Shown here piece by piece: positions 9,132 to 17,618 of a DNA stretch of 64,000 nucleotides (its first letter is position 1; each line of letters opens with the position of its first letter). The notes below the pieces were generated by a model. The model ran no database searches. It had not been told where the DNA came from and saw only the letters and a list, made by a program, of their open reading frames with translations. Source of the stretch: Gibbsiella quercinecans (lineage in GTDB: Bacteria; Pseudomonadota; Gammaproteobacteria; Enterobacterales; Enterobacteriaceae). The translations under genes were made by a program, and so were the position numbers. The stretch lies in assembly GCF_002291425.1 (NCBI RefSeq), contig NZ_CP014136.1, positions 930,001-994,000 of the forward strand, given 5' to 3'.

Positions 9132-10145
9132 TCAGCGGTAACCTTGTGGATTTTTGCTTTGCCAGTTCCAGGTGTCCCGCATCATCGCATCAATACCGCG
9201 TTGCACTTCCCACCCCAGTTCCTTTTTCGCCAAACTGGCATCGGCCCAGAAGGCAGGCAGATCGCCGGCGCGGCGCGGCAACACCTGGTAAGGAATGGTC
9301 ACCCCGGAGGCCTTCTCAAAGGCGTGTACCATATCCAGCACCGAGTACCCTACCCCAGCCCCCAGATTATAGGCTCTGAATCCGTTGATTTTCTCTACGT
9401 GATCCATCGCCGCCAGGTGCCCTTCCGCCAGATCCATCACGTGGATGTAATCACGCACCCCGGTGCCATCCTTCGTGGGATAGTCCCCGCCGAACACGCC
9501 CAGCTTTTCCAGCTTGCCAATAGCAACCTGCGCAATATAGGGCAGCAGGTTATTAGGGATGCCGTTAGGATCCTCACCAATCAGCCCAGACTCATGGGCA
9601 CCCACCGGGTTGAAATAACGCAGGGCAATGATGGAAAACTGCGGCTCGGCCTTGGCGAAGTCTTGCAGGATCTGCTCTACCATCAGCTTGGAGGTACCAT
9701 AAGGGCTGGTGGTGCCACCGATAGGCGTAGTTTCCACATAGGGCACCGGCGCATTTTCACCATACACCGTGGCGGAAGAGCTGAAGATAAACTGGTGCAC
9801 GCCAGCATGGCGCATTGCCTCCAGCAGCACCAAGGTGCCCGCGACGTTGTTCTGGTAATATTCCAGCGGCTTGCGGGTGGACTCCCCCACCGCCTTCAAA
9901 CCGGCGAAGTGAATCACAGAAGAGATTTTATGCTCAGTGAAGATACGGCCCAGGCACCCGGCATCCTGCACATCCCCTTGGTAAAACACTGGCGCTTTGC
10001 CGGCCAACTGCTCCACACGGTGCAGGGACTCTTCGGATGAGTTGACCAGGTTATCCAGCACTACCACATCTTCACCACGCGCCAACAGCGCCAATACGGT
10101 ATGGGAACCAATGTACCCGGCACCGCCAGTGACTAAAATCGCCAT
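9132..10145 (-). CDS. galE: UDP-glucose 4-epimerase
   Basis: Interconverts UDP-glucose and UDP-galactose, feeding galactose into surface glycans. 337 residues, close to the E. coli length of 338, with [10 protein letters not shown] (NAD), SSSATVYG and YGTSK. AAGGAG precedes the ATG. It lies 198 bases upstream of rfbB in the same direction and apart from any galTKM genes, so the role is biosynthetic. A galP gene lies nearby but on the far side of two unrelated genes. Confidence 0.96.
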   Translation of the reverse strand: MAILVTGGAGYIGSHTVLALLARGEDVVVLDNLVNSSEESLHRVEQLAGKAPVFYQGDVQDAGCLGRIFTEHKISSVIHFAGLKAVGESTRKPLEYYQNNVAGTLVLLEAMRHAGVHQFIFSSSATVYGENAPVPYVETTPIGGTTSPYGTSKLMVEQILQDFAKAEPQFSIIALRYFNPVGAHESGLIGEDPNGIPNNLLPYIAQVAIGKLEKLGVFGGDYPTKDGTGVRDYIHVMDLAEGHLAAMDHVEKINGFRAYNLGAGVGYSVLDMVHAFEKASGVTIPYQVLPRRAGDLPAFWADASLAKKELGWEVQRGIDAMMRDTWNWQSKNPQGYR

Positions 10146-10420
10146 TATGACTCCTTAATGTGCGCCACGCCTGTAGCGTGAAAACAATGAGTTAGTGGCC
10201 TATTTTACGCCTTAATCTCTCTGCGGCCATCCCCCGGCGGCAAGAACAGAATAAAAGCCCGGCCAACTGATTGCTTAACATACCCGAACGCATAACGAAA
10301 AACCGGTGTAACCCACCGCTTTCAGAAAAGACCTAATCCCACAGGGTTCACACACTGGCGGCATATCACCTGATACACTCCCTGCCAGTATCCACTCTCA
10401 CCGGAAAAGGAGCGAGGCCC

Positions 10421-11032
10421 ATGGGCAAATACTACCTATTGCGCATTGAACTGGCAGACATCACCCCTGCAATCTGGCGGCGTATTGTGGTGCCCGCCGC
10501 CATTACGCTGGATCGCCTGCACGATGTTATCCAGATCGTGATGGACTGGGAGGAACAGCATTTGCACCAGTTCAGCTACAAAAAACGCTACTACCTTGAA
10601 ATGCCAGAAACCCCCGAAGAAGAAAACGAAGCGGCTGTCAGATTAAACCAACTGCTCACCCGCCGGGGGGCTACGCCCCACTACATGTATGATTTTGGCG
10701 ATAGTTGGCTACACACCCTCACCCTGGAGCACAGTAACTACCCGGAACAAGAGCTGTTGCTGCCTATTTTTTGCCTTGATGGCGAACGGGCGGGCCCGCC
10801 AGAAGATTGTGGTGGAGCTGCAGGCTATGCCAATTTGCTGGCCGCCGTTGGCGATCCGCAAAGCGAAGAACACGGCAATTATTGTGATTGGCTGGGGCTG
10901 GAGGAAGGCCAACAGGCCGTAGAAGCGATAGCAGAAATTATTGCGTTCTTTTCCGCAGACGAAGTAAACGAACAACTGGCACTCTATCTGCGTTGGTCAA
11001 GAGACCGGCAACTGCCGCTATTTGAAAAATAG
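10421..11032 (+). CDS. Plasmid pRiA4b ORF-3 family protein
   Basis: 203 residues beginning MGKYYLLRIELADITPAIWR, the characteristic start of the pRiA4b ORF-3-like family (PF07929), with the DFGDSWLHTL and EDCGGAAGYANLL motifs. AAGGAG lies just upstream of the ATG. The family is widespread on plasmids and chromosomes and has no established biochemical function. Single gene, flanked by the galE promoter side and a strong inverted repeat downstream. Confidence 0.88.
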   Translation: MGKYYLLRIELADITPAIWRRIVVPAAITLDRLHDVIQIVMDWEEQHLHQFSYKKRYYLEMPETPEEENEAAVRLNQLLTRRGATPHYMYDFGDSWLHTLTLEHSNYPEQELLLPIFCLDGERAGPPEDCGGAAGYANLLAAVGDPQSEEHGNYCDWLGLEEGQQAVEAIAEIIAFFSADEVNEQLALYLRWSRDRQLPLFEK

Positions 11033-11044
11033 GATGATGCCCCC

Positions 11045-11099
11045 GCGGGGAAACCGGTTTTCGCCAGCGGGTGGCTTTACCACCTAGCCGTTTCCCCGC
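11045..11099 (+). repeat. Nested inverted repeat downstream of the pRiA4b gene
   Basis: GCGGGGAAAC (11045-11054) pairs with GTTTCCCCGC (11090-11099), and the intervening segment contains a second small hairpin GGTGG-CTTTA-CCACC. It begins 13 bases after the stop codon. No T-tract follows, so it may be a transcript-end structure or a Rho-independent-like terminator of weak form. The rest of 11033-11344 shows no gene. Confidence 0.4.
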
Positions 11100-11344
11100 C
11101 AGACCGGAATACTCTGAATCCCCTCAGTCACTCCCCTACCTTGCTTGACAAAGAAAAATTTTGCATCAAAATATAACCGAACAGTTCAGTTTTATTTGAA
11201 AAATGAAAAAAAGGTTTAACACATCAGCCAGACCAACCGACTGGGGTTAAACCATCCACCGTTATACGACGAACAATTCAGGTTACGCAGAACGGTAACC
11301 TAAACGTTGGCAGGTATAACGATCGCTTTAGAAGGAGCGCCACT

Positions 11345-11500
11345 ATGAAGAAAATCATCACAACCAGTTGCCTGCTTGCCGTTTTCCTATTGAGCGGGTG
11401 TATACATGTTGGAAGACACGGGCAGCCAGATAGACACGATAACGACAGACACGGTCAATACGACAAAAACCATCGTAACGACAGGCATGACAGACGATAG
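11345..11500 (+). CDS. Small lipoprotein, 51 residues
   Basis: ATG at 11345 follows AAGGAG. The protein begins MKKIITTSCLLAVFLLSGC, a type-II signal peptide with lipobox LSGC at residues 16-19, so the mature form would be acylated and about 33 residues long. The rest is rich in Arg, His and Asp with a repeated DRH motif and no hydrophobic core. No function recognised. Prediction rests on the ribosome site, lipobox and downstream hairpin; comparative support is needed because the gene is short. Confidence 0.7.
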   Translation: MKKIITTSCLLAVFLLSGCIHVGRHGQPDRHDNDRHGQYDKNHRNDRHDRR

Positions 11501-11533
11501 CACCGCTCCCGTGCCTATTTCCTATGCTGCAAA

Positions 11534-11566
11534 CGCCGCCCCCTCTTCCACTGGGTGGGGGCGGCG
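11534..11566 (+). terminator. GC-rich 10-bp hairpin after the small lipoprotein
   Basis: CGCCGCCCCC (11534-11543) and GGGGGCGGCG (11557-11566) are perfect complements around a 13-base loop. No U-run follows on the plus strand, so the terminator call is tentative. It lies 34 bases past the lipoprotein stop, between that gene and the end of galP. Confidence 0.4.
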
Positions 11567-11662
11567 GTACCAAAAAGCCGTCTTCCCCTCCCAGTAGACG
11601 TTATTGACGCAAGACAACGCGATCCAGCATCGACCAGGTTCAAAACCCAAACGAATAGGCGC

Positions 11663-13069
11663 TTAGTGAGAGCCGATGTTACGAAGCGGCTTACCGGCCA
11701 TCAAATTACGTTCAATATGTTCCAGAGAAATGTTTTTGGTTTCCGGGATCAGCGCCAGCGTAATAAAGATAAACAGCACGTTGAGCCCCGCGTAAACCCA
11801 AAAGGTATGCGCGTTGCCGAGTGAATTCAGCATCGTTAGGAAAGTTGCGCCAACGATCATGTTGGCGATCCAGTTAGTCGCGGTAGAGCAAGTGATGCCA
11901 AAATCACGGCCTTTCAGCGGTTGGATCTCAGAGCACAGCACCCAAATCAATGGCCCTGCGCTCATCGCAAACCCTACAATGAACATCAACAGCATAATAA
12001 TGGCAACGTATTGCATCACCAGCGAGTTCATTCCGATGCTCATCATAGTGCCCAATGCTCCCATGCCCAGCGCCATAACGATAAAGCCCAGGATGAGCGT
12101 GGGTTTGCGGCCCCAGCGGTCTACCAGGCCAATCGCGATAAACGTGGCCAACACATTCACCAGGCCCACAACTACGGTGCCCCACATTTGTTGCTCTGTA
12201 CTGGCAAACCCAGCCAAGCCGAAGATCTTCGGCGCGTAGTACATGATTACGTTCATCCCTGTGAACTGCTGCATCACCTGCAGCAACACGCCGAGAAAAA
12301 CCGCACGCCGGAAGTTTTTATTATCTTTGAATAGCGCCCAACCGCTTTGCTTAAGCTTGAGGCTTTCACGAATTTCATTCAATTCATTATGGGCCTGGGC
12401 ACTGGTGTCGCGCAGTTTTTCCAGCACCTGGCGCGCCTGTTCATGGCGATTACGTGAAGCCAGCCAACGCGGGCTATCTGGCAGGAAGACCACTCCGACC
12501 AACAACAACATGGCGGGAATAGTGATAACGCCCAGCATCCAACGCCAGGCGCCGGTATAGCTGAATGCGGTGTCAGAAAGATAGGCCCCGAGGATCCCGA
12601 TAGTAATCATCAATTGGTACATTGAGATCATGCTGCCGCGAATTTTCTCCGGCGCAATCTCAGAAAGATAAATCGGCGCAGTATAAGAAGCGATCCCCAC
12701 AGCCAGCCCGAGCAAAACGCGCGAAATTAACAGTATTTCAACGTTAGGCGCCAGAGCGGAACACAGTGATCCCACAACAAATAGGATTGCGCCAATCATC
12801 AGGCTGTATTTTCGCCCTAAACGAAAGTTCATCCAGCCACTGCCAACCGCCCCGACAGCCGCGCCGAACATCATTGAGCTGACAACCCACTCCTGTTGAG
12901 AACTGGTGATATTAAAAGAATGAGTGATAAACGGCAGCGCACCGGCAATAACGCCAATATCCAGGCCAAACAACAAACCGGCTAACGCAGCCAGAAAACA
13001 GACGAAAAAAGTCATGCCAGCATTTGACTGGCTTTTATCAGCCGCTGAAACTTTGATGGTAGCACCCAT
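11663..13069 (-). CDS. galP: Galactose:proton symporter GalP
   Basis: MFS sugar-porter family, 12 membrane segments, 468 residues (E. coli GalP 464) and strikingly similar to it: [22 protein letters not shown], the PDSPRW motif after helix 6, [17 protein letters not shown], and the terminal PETK signature are all recognisable. Imports galactose and glucose. Divergent from a LacI-family regulator across a 425-base gap that contains a CRP-like site and a GalR/GalS-like operator, matching the known control of galP in E. coli. Confidence 0.95.
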   Translation of the reverse strand: MGATIKVSAADKSQSNAGMTFFVCFLAALAGLLFGLDIGVIAGALPFITHSFNITSSQQEWVVSSMMFGAAVGAVGSGWMNFRLGRKYSLMIGAILFVVGSLCSALAPNVEILLISRVLLGLAVGIASYTAPIYLSEIAPEKIRGSMISMYQLMITIGILGAYLSDTAFSYTGAWRWMLGVITIPAMLLLVGVVFLPDSPRWLASRNRHEQARQVLEKLRDTSAQAHNELNEIRESLKLKQSGWALFKDNKNFRRAVFLGVLLQVMQQFTGMNVIMYYAPKIFGLAGFASTEQQMWGTVVVGLVNVLATFIAIGLVDRWGRKPTLILGFIVMALGMGALGTMMSIGMNSLVMQYVAIIMLLMFIVGFAMSAGPLIWVLCSEIQPLKGRDFGITCSTATNWIANMIVGATFLTMLNSLGNAHTFWVYAGLNVLFIFITLALIPETKNISLEHIERNLMAGKPLRNIGSH

Positions 13070-13138
13070 ACTGCCTCCAATCGGTAGTCTTCATCCACAA
13101 GTCAAGTAACCCTTATGGTAGGAAGCAATACCAAGGAT

Positions 13139-13160
13139 ATAAGTGAGCGCGATCACACAA
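13139..13160 (-). promoter_or_regulatory. CRP-like site upstream of galP
   Basis: GTGA (13143-13146), six bases, TCAC (13153-13156): the two half-sites of the CRP consensus with the correct spacing, about 80 bases upstream of the galP start. Confidence 0.55.
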
Positions 13161-13176
13161 GTGATAACGGTTACAC
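13161..13176 (-). promoter_or_regulatory. GalR/GalS-type operator upstream of galP
   Basis: GTGATAACGGTTACAC matches the established consensus GTGNAANCGNTTNCAC at all but one position. It adjoins the CRP-like site. galR/galS are not in the window, so the regulator is assumed to be encoded elsewhere. Confidence 0.6.
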
Positions 13177-13318
13177 AAAAAAAGAAAACTCATTGTCACC
13201 TAAAGAAAAAAAATAAAACACATAATCGCATGAAAAATATAAAATAAATAAAGGAAAGAATACCTCTCTACAAAATACAAAATGTATCCAAGATAAAACA
13301 AGCCAAAAACCCTTTACA

Positions 13319-13339
13319 AAATGTAATCGCTTCCAACAT
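13319..13339. promoter_or_regulatory. LacI-family operator-like site
   Basis: TGTAATCGCTTCCA has the central CG and AA/TT flanks of LacI/GalR operators. It is midway between galP and the divergent lacI-type gene and could serve either. Short and imperfect, so tentative. Confidence 0.35.
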
Positions 13340-13466
13340 TAGGGATACTAACCAGCGCAGCACAGAGAACAAATGCAGGTATCAAGCGCTTCACCATCCC
13401 CTCCGGACAAAGTTCAAAAAGTGAGCAGCCGATCACGGTAAGCCTGAACCTTCACGCTATATTTGA

Positions 13467-13478
13467 GTAATCGATTAC
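13467..13478 (+). promoter_or_regulatory. Palindromic operator GTAATCGATTAC, probable autoregulation
   Basis: A perfect 12-base palindrome with central CG, 16 bases upstream of the regulator start codon. It is typical of sites bound by LacI-family dimers. Placement predicts that the regulator represses its own operon, including the enzyme and transporter genes downstream. Confidence 0.5.
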
Positions 13479-13494
13479 CCAAAATAAATTAAAC

Positions 13495-14505
13495 ATGAAA
13501 AGCAAACTGGCAATTCGTGATATTGCTCAAATGGTGGGGGTTTCTACCGCAACTATCTCGCGCTATCTAAATGGAAAATATCATTCCATGAGTAATGAAA
13601 CGCGCCTGCGGATTGAAAAGACCATTGCTCAAATGGGTTACCAACCCAATAACGTGGCCCGCTCACTACGCAGCACGCAGAGCAAGACTATTGCGGTGAT
13701 TATGGCTGATATTTTCAACCCTTATTCGATGGATGTTCTTAAAGGTATTGAGGAAATATGTTCTAGCTGTGGCTACACCATTTTTATTTGTGATGCCAGA
13801 GATTCAGGGGAACGTGAAAGAATACTGATTGAAGAAATGACCGCTAAATGCGTCGATGGTTTTATTATCAACACCACCGGCGAAAATAACGATTATATTA
13901 TGGGGCTTTCTCTTGAATACCCCGTGGTATTGGTTGGCAGGAAAATCCAGAACACGCGGATCAACTCAGTATCGGTGGATAACCTTCGCGGCATTACGTT
14001 AGCAATGGAGCACCTGTGCAGCAAAGGTTGCACCGCCATCACTTTTTTATCGCCCACACCAGGGAACATTTCACCACGTCTTGAACGTATAAAAGCCTTT
14101 ACCACGCTGGCGAAGCAGGCCGAATTTGCCACGATTGATTGCCGCCTGGAACTGCTCACGCAAATTGATGATGCCGCAGTGGCCCACATCATCCACCAAC
14201 TGGGCACGCAGCGCACGGCCAGGCCGGCGCTGATAACCAGCAATGGCAAGCTGTCGCTGCATACTGTGAAAGCATTTAAAGCACTCAACAGGCGAGTGCC
14301 CGAAGACATTCTGATGGTTGGCTTTGATGACACCGATTGGGCGCAGATATTGCGCAATCCCTTAACCGTTATCGCTCAACCGACTTATGAAATAGGCCAG
14401 GCCGCCGCCAATAAATTAATCCCCATGCTCACAAAAGAAAAAGGCCTGAAAGAAACTACCGATACCGTACTGCCCCCTACCCTTATTGAACGTGAATCAA
14501 CATGA
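13495..14505 (+). CDS. LacI-family transcriptional regulator
   Basis: 336 residues. The N-terminal helix-turn-helix is clear (IRDIAQMVGVSTATISRYLNG, about residues 7-27), followed by the hinge segment and a periplasmic-binding-protein-like effector domain (IAVIMADIFNPYSMDVLKGIE; VGFDDTDWAQIL). The start codon lacks a strong Shine-Dalgarno sequence. It is 16 bases upstream of the enolase-superfamily enzyme gene, so it is likely to be the local repressor sensing an acid sugar or its metabolite. The effector is not determinable from sequence. Confidence 0.92.
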   Translation: MKSKLAIRDIAQMVGVSTATISRYLNGKYHSMSNETRLRIEKTIAQMGYQPNNVARSLRSTQSKTIAVIMADIFNPYSMDVLKGIEEICSSCGYTIFICDARDSGERERILIEEMTAKCVDGFIINTTGENNDYIMGLSLEYPVVLVGRKIQNTRINSVSVDNLRGITLAMEHLCSKGCTAITFLSPTPGNISPRLERIKAFTTLAKQAEFATIDCRLELLTQIDDAAVAHIIHQLGTQRTARPALITSNGKLSLHTVKAFKALNRRVPEDILMVGFDDTDWAQILRNPLTVIAQPTYEIGQAAANKLIPMLTKEKGLKETTDTVLPPTLIEREST

Positions 14506-14521
14506 TTCCGGTGAGGTAATG

Positions 14522-15643
14522 ATGAAAATAACAGAGATTAAAACCTGGGTTCTGAAAGATAAACTAACCGAGAAATTTGGTATGTCCCAGTGGTTTTGGG
14601 ATACGCGCGCCATTTGCATTGTGGAAGTCCTGACCGACGCCGGCATCAGCGGCTGGGGAGAATGCTTTGGCCCTGCCCACGCCAACGCCGGCTTGATCAA
14701 CGAACTCTTTGCTCCGCTTCTGGCCGGCCAGGATCCACTTCGCCGCCGCAGTCTGTGGGAAACCATGTACAACCGCACCCGCGAATTCGGCCGTAAAGGC
14801 ATTGCAATTTCTGCACTTTCAGGAATTGATATCGCCTTGTGGGATATTTTTGGCAAGTACACCGATAAACCAATCAGCACGTTATTAGGCGGCGATCCGG
14901 ATGAACAAATCACGGCCTATGCCTCAAGCTTTTACTATTCGCCACAGGATAACTTCCGCCAGATTGAACAGGATGCTCAGGCAACCTTAGGCTGCGGATT
15001 CAAAGATTTCAAAATGAAAGTGGGCGGCCTCACCCTGCAAGAAGACGTACAACGCGTGGCTCGAGTACGTGAATTGATCGGCCCCGATGCAACCCTGGCC
15101 GTCGACGCCAACCGGGCCTATACCCTGCATGAGGCGCTGCGTTTTGCCCAATCGATTGAGCGCTATGATATCGCATGGTTCGAAGAACCCGTTCTGCCAG
15201 ATGACTTTAGCGCCTACGCAGCGCTGCGCAAGCAGGTCAGCATCAAAATCGCCGGCGGTGAATCGGAGTTTACCCGTTTTGGGTTCCGGCATTTCCTGGC
15301 TGCAGACTGTGTTGATATTGTCCAGCCGGATGTGGCGGCTTGCGGTGGTATCAGTGAGGCATTGAATATCGCCACCCTGGCAACGCTCTGGGGCGTGGAG
15401 TGCTATCCGCACCAGTGGGGTTCCGGCATTTCGCTAGCAGCCACCCTGCATCTGATGTCGGCTATCCAGGCAGCAGTTCCCCGCCAGGCAAAAACCAGAG
15501 CGTTGCTGGAGCTCGATCAGGCGCCGAATATTTTCCGCGAACAGTTAACCGACCTTACCACCGGCCCCATGATGCCCGTTCCACAAGGGCCTGGCCTGGG
15601 TATTGAAGTTGACAGAACCATGATCGCCCACTATTCGGCATAG
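14522..15643 (+). CDS. Mandelate racemase / muconate lactonizing family enzyme, resembling D-galactarolactone cycloisomerase
   Basis: Enolase-superfamily TIM-barrel enzyme, 373 residues. Start at 14522 (MKITEIKTW) is preferred since GAGG lies 5 bases before it; an upstream frame start at 14486 overlaps the regulator gene. Visible catalytic features: FKMKVG (Lys-x-Lys acid/base), metal ligands in VDANRAY, FEEPV and AGGESEF, and a C-terminal PHQWG His. The start and overall layout resemble Agrobacterium Gci and related acid-sugar lactone isomerases and dehydratases. Substrate cannot be fixed: galactarate/glucarate lactone isomerase or a sugar-acid dehydratase are both possible. Flanked by its regulator and a sugar-acid-type transporter. 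Confidence 0.85.
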   Translation: MKITEIKTWVLKDKLTEKFGMSQWFWDTRAICIVEVLTDAGISGWGECFGPAHANAGLINELFAPLLAGQDPLRRRSLWETMYNRTREFGRKGIAISALSGIDIALWDIFGKYTDKPISTLLGGDPDEQITAYASSFYYSPQDNFRQIEQDAQATLGCGFKDFKMKVGGLTLQEDVQRVARVRELIGPDATLAVDANRAYTLHEALRFAQSIERYDIAWFEEPVLPDDFSAYAALRKQVSIKIAGGESEFTRFGFRHFLAADCVDIVQPDVAACGGISEALNIATLATLWGVECYPHQWGSGISLAATLHLMSAIQAAVPRQAKTRALLELDQAPNIFREQLTDLTTGPMMPVPQGPGLGIEVDRTMIAHYSA

Positions 15644-15677
15644 CAAACATCCCTTTCAAACATCGCAGGAAAACACC

Positions 15678-16913
15678 ATGCTAAAATCCAAATGGTTCCG
15701 GATAGGCGTTACCCTGATGGTGGGCTTATTCGTGGCTTATCTTGATCGCTCGAACCTTTCCATTGCGCTTCCCGGCATGGAAAAAGATCTCGGTATCAAT
15801 GGCTCCGCCACTAAAAGCTTGGCGCTGACCGGCTTTTTAATTGGCTATGCCCTGGCGAATTTTTTCGGCGGGTTCCTCACAAATAAACTCAACCCCAAAG
15901 CGACCGTTGTGACGATGGTGCTGCTTTGGTCTGTTCTGCAAATCATGACCGCTTGGGTAACTTCGCCAGCACTGCTGATTTTTTATCGTATTATCCTTGG
16001 CATTGCCGAGGGAATTTACTGGCCACAACAGTTCAGGTTTGCCCGTGCCTGGTTTAACAAAGATGAAATAACCCGTGGCACCAATCTCATTCAGTTTTAT
16101 GGGCAATTCATGGCGCTAGCGCTGGGCTTTGTGATCCTAACCCCCATATTCACACTGCTGGGCTGGGAGTGGGTATTTTATATTACCGGTGGGCTAGGGG
16201 TATTTATTGTTGTGCCAATGTTCCTGCTCTTTCTTAAAAATGCACCGGATGAGACAGATCAGGATACTAATACCGAGCCAGAGGCAGAACAAGAAGCACC
16301 GGTCAGTAAAGGAAAAATAACCTTCAGCGATCTGGGCGGCGCACCATTCTTGCTGCTGATCTTTAGCTATTTTGCAAACGGCATGCTCTTTTGGGGGGTA
16401 ACCCTCTTCATCCCAATGGTCGTGACTTCATTAGGCTTTACGGGAACATCACAGGGGATAGCCAGCGCGCTGCCCTATTTCCTGGCAATAGTGCTGGCGA
16501 TACCGATTTCATGGTACAGCGATAAAACACAAAAACGCGGCCCAATAGCCGCTTCGGGCCTGGCGGTTGCAGGGCTGCTACTGATAACCCTGCCATTGAT
16601 CAGCAGCCCGTTGATAAAACTGATCGTGATTACTCTGGCGATCGCCTGGTTTACCAGTTGCTTCACCACCAATATCTGGTCGATTATTACTTCCAGTGTG
16701 AAGAAAGAAGCGGTTGGGCCCGCCGCCGGGGTGATTAACGGCATCGGCGCCGGCGGTGGCGGCACCACCGCAGGCTTCGTGGTGGAGTATCTACACGCCT
16801 TTAGCGGCTCTTACCTGCCTGGGTTTGTGGTACTTGGCGTTGTGGCCATCGCCGGGGGGATCAGCGTTTATACCTACTGCAAAATTATCGATAAACGCCG
16901 CGTCGTGAGTTAG
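15678..16913 (+). CDS. MFS transporter, anion:cation symporter type
   Basis: 411 residues, about 12 membrane segments with a charged central loop (residues about 190-215, EPEAEQEAP). The start MLKSKWFRIGVTLMVGLFVAYLDRSNLS matches the family of hexuronate, galactonate and glucarate transporters (ACS family). AGGA precedes the ATG. Third gene of the regulator-enzyme-transporter operon, 34 bases after the enzyme, and closed by a strong terminator, so it most likely imports the acid sugar consumed by that enzyme. Confidence 0.88.
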   Translation: MLKSKWFRIGVTLMVGLFVAYLDRSNLSIALPGMEKDLGINGSATKSLALTGFLIGYALANFFGGFLTNKLNPKATVVTMVLLWSVLQIMTAWVTSPALLIFYRIILGIAEGIYWPQQFRFARAWFNKDEITRGTNLIQFYGQFMALALGFVILTPIFTLLGWEWVFYITGGLGVFIVVPMFLLFLKNAPDETDQDTNTEPEAEQEAPVSKGKITFSDLGGAPFLLLIFSYFANGMLFWGVTLFIPMVVTSLGFTGTSQGIASALPYFLAIVLAIPISWYSDKTQKRGPIAASGLAVAGLLLITLPLISSPLIKLIVITLAIAWFTSCFTTNIWSIITSSVKKEAVGPAAGVINGIGAGGGGTTAGFVVEYLHAFSGSYLPGFVVLGVVAIAGGISVYTYCKIIDKRRVVS

Positions 16914-16926
16914 CCAAGCGGGATGA

Positions 16927-16957
16927 AAAAGTGGCCGCATGGAACGGCCACTTTTAT
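16927..16957 (+). terminator. Rho-independent terminator after the MFS gene
   Basis: AAAAGTGGCCG (16927-16937) and CGGCCACTTTT (16945-16955) are perfect 11-base complements around a 7-base loop, ending in a T-tract on the plus strand. The arms also give a T-tract on the other strand. Confidence 0.85.
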
Positions 16958-17618
16958 CACGGCACCTATTCGAATTAGCTACAGACCAGACACCGTAGCG
17001 CCGCCAGTTCTAGCTCCTATATAAATAGGCGAATAGCCTCTGGTATAAAACGTTATTGTTCGAGCTCCGAACACCCTAGGAACAAACTATTAGCACCCTC
17101 ACAATATAACCTTCAGTATATTTCCTTAAAAACAATTAATAACTGCCAGATGGCAGTCGAATTCATACACAACGTGGTAATTTATCATTAATCTTATAGA
17201 GCGCCACCCCATGGATGTGAACAAGACATCTGCAATTAATACACAATTAGATAGATAATAAAACCTTCTGTTAAAAAATAAACCTTCTAATGTTAAATGT
17301 CATTTCAATCAACCACCAAAGCTAAAAATATAGCATACCTTTACACATAGTATTATTGATGATATGTTTTTCTGGAATTAATAGACAACGAAAAACAATT
17401 TACACAATGAATTATTAACGTCTCATAAAATAAAAATATAATTATTATCACTGCCGTGAACCTTAAGATAAATGATAACTGTTTTCAATCATACCTAATG
17501 GAGTTTTCAATGAAAAAAATCCATCAATTAGTATATATACGGGATTAATCATAATTTATTCAAAACCAGTTTCACATTCACATCGAGCAAATTAAATTAG
17601 AAAAAAGGAAATAGTTTA
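16958..17618. other. AT-rich intergenic stretch without recognised genes
   Basis: About 660 bases between the acid-sugar operon and the lone flippase. It contains a 12-codon reading frame (17510-17548) with ATGGAG placed 6 bases upstream, which could be a leader peptide or decayed gene start. No mobile-element ends were recognised. The flippase promoter should lie here. Confidence 0.4.

Noticed and set aside
9000-10040. 346-residue plus-strand frame opposite galE
   Set aside because: Antisense to a complete galE with all motifs.
11406-11597. 63-residue plus-strand frame overlapping the small lipoprotein
   Set aside because: Out of frame with the lipoprotein, no ribosome site, and low-complexity Thr-rich translation of its DRH-encoding repeats.
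16980-17040. GGCGGCGCTACGGTG-like sequence (minus) as a second ops element near the lone flippase
   Set aside because: Does not contain the GGCGGTAG core and lies on the strand opposite to the flippase.
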